Shown here one piece after another: positions 22,003-22,661 of a stretch of 22,661 nucleotides of DNA (positions are counted from its first letter, which is position 1; each line of letters starts with the position of its first letter). The stretch covers positions 9,338 to 31,998 of the forward strand of contig PMJN01000043.1 of NCBI GenBank assembly GCA_003157445.1, read 5' to 3'. Position numbers and translations under genes: made by a program. The notes under the pieces are model-generated. The model ran no database searches. It saw only the letters and a list, made by a program, of their open reading frames with translations, and had not been told where the DNA came from. Origin of the DNA: Micrococcales bacterium (GTDB lineage: Bacteria; Actinomycetota; Actinomycetes; Actinomycetales; Dermatophilaceae).

Positions 22003-22341
22003 TCAAGCCGAGCGTTTCGAGCTCAGGATGGCGACTGTTAGGCCCTCGCTTGTTTCGATCGCCAACATCTTCCAACGCGTCTCGTTGAACTCATGGGAGT
22101 TGCGGAGGTGTTCGTGCGCGCTCGCCGAGACTACAAAGGTCTGTCCCGTCTGCGTCTGCAGAAGCCCGGTCAGGTGCGAGTTGGTCCGTGCCGCAGCCAC
22201 GGGATTAAGAAAGACGATCACTCCGTCCAAGCTTTGAGGCGCGATGAGGAGGCGAAGCAAGCTCAACCAATCCTCTTCGTTCTCGCTAAGCGATGCGGCG
22301 ACACCGAGGGACTGTGCGTTCGCCCCAGGGTTCGACGCCAC
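22003..22341 (-). CDS. Hypothetical protein (112 aa)
   Basis: GTG 22341 opens a 112-codon frame 16 bp after the methyltransferase stop on the same strand, so the two may share a transcript. The frame is open a few codons further up to a stop near 22359. The protein has a hydrophobic core (SLDGVIVFLNPVAAARTNSH and GQTFVVSASAHEHLR) and an acidic N-terminal third, suggesting a small alpha/beta fold. No family is recognised. It may be a truncated fragment, since it sits next to the island boundary and has no clear ribosome-binding site. Confidence 0.4.
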   Translation of the reverse strand: MASNPGANAQSLGVAASLSENEEDWLSLLRLLIAPQSLDGVIVFLNPVAAARTNSHLTGLLQTQTGQTFVVSASAHEHLRNSHEFNETRWKMLAIETSEGLTVAILSSKRSA

Positions 22342-22356
22342 CAGGTCGGGCTCGTA

Positions 22357-22661
22357 TCAGCTCAGGCGGCATGCGGTCCGTGAGCCATACCGCTGTGCGG
22401 TGATCGCGGCCACTGGGAGTCCGGCGATCGCGCCGGACCAGGTTCGGCAGACGGTGAAGTCGTTGCTGACGAGCACGTCGCGAAGGGGTAGTGGTCGGCA
22501 GTCGATCATCCGCGGCCACCGGCGATGTGCGGCGAGGTAGAGGCGGGTCATCAGCTTCGACTCGTCGCGAAGAGCCAATGAGACGATGGTGATCCGGCCG
22601 GCGTCCCGCAGCACCCGCCGGCATTGAGTCAAGACCATTGGGATGTCTTCGGTGGCTATGA
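22357..22661 (-). CDS. SAM-dependent methyltransferase, C-terminal part (5' end outside window)
   Basis: The frame is open to the window edge (IATEDIPMVLTQCRRVLRDA), so the ATG at 22638 is probably internal. TEDIP..L.ECRRVLR.GGR.. is the post-motif region of class I UbiE/MenG-like methyltransferases. It is followed here by RITIVSLALRD, LMTRLYLAAHRRWPR and a final DFTVCRTWSGAIAGLPVAAI. The SAM-binding motif lies outside the window and the substrate is unknown. It marks chromosomal sequence right of the island. Confidence 0.75.
   Translation of the reverse strand, partial: IATEDIPMVLTQCRRVLRDAGRITIVSLALRDESKLMTRLYLAAHRRWPRMIDCRPLPLRDVLVSNDFTVCRTWSGAIAGLPVAAITAQRYGSRTACRLS

Noticed and set aside
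1..22661. CRISPR array, riboswitch or complete rRNA/tRNA genes
   Set aside because: No regularly spaced short repeats, recognisable aptamer core or complete RNA gene was found on either strand by reading; a covariance-model scan would be decisive.

Overview
The window is GC-rich by eye, with dense gene packing and frequent ATGA/GTGA stop-start overlaps. It carries typical actinobacterial families: an ArsR-rhodanese fusion, an AMACR-type racemase, and a methyltransferase of actinobacterial style. I read it as chromosomal or island DNA of an actinobacterium (Actinomycetota). I cannot fix the genus.

Left flank (1-4937) is a reduced-sulfur or persulfide locus. It holds the 3' end of a sulfide:quinone oxidoreductase-like flavoprotein, a 69-aa small protein, a long CsoR/CstR-like palindrome, a persulfide-dioxygenase-like protein fused to two rhodanese domains, an ArsR-rhodanese fusion regulator on the opposite strand, and a divergent MFS transporter preceded by a coupled 40-codon ORF. 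The locus is partly decayed. A frameshifted rhodanese remnant and the first ~60 codons of a PIG-L deacetylase lie on the minus strand.

Central region (about 5640-21440) is a ~16-kb catabolic island. On each side lies a matching pair of tRNA-3'-half-like repeats (A then B), in direct orientation. The B copies differ at 1 of 44 positions, and their starts are 16182 bp apart. No integrase gene was found. The only mobile-element protein is a frameshifted IS110-type transposase remnant beside the right repeats.

The island has a GntR/FCD regulator divergent from a zinc alcohol dehydrogenase. A long overlapping operon follows (8067-16827): DUF35 zinc-ribbon protein, SCP-x-type thiolase, a non-catalytic SDR-like protein, a catalytic SDR, an acyl-CoA ligase, an SMP-30 lactonase-like protein, a double carboxymuconolactone-decarboxylase-like protein, an MHS-type permease and an alpha-methylacyl-CoA racemase. 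A second unit (16995-20758) encodes an acyl-CoA dehydrogenase, a CitE-like lyase, a MaoC/itaconyl-CoA-hydratase-like protein and a NIPSNAP protein.

Together these give a complete putative beta-oxidation route for an imported acid carrying a branch or substituent alpha to the carboxylate: uptake, CoA activation, epimerisation, dehydrogenation, hydration, oxidation by a catalytic/pseudoenzyme SDR pair, and thiolysis by a DUF35-thiolase pair. The CitE lyase offers a second way to break a C-C bond. The four-gene DUF35/thiolase/pseudo-SDR/SDR core resembles bbsABCD of anaerobic toluene degraders, but sits here in a racemase-ligase context. The substrate is unknown, and there is no ring-attacking oxygenase in the window.

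Right flank (about 21824-22661) has a short hypothetical gene and the 3' end of a SAM-dependent methyltransferase, both on the minus strand.
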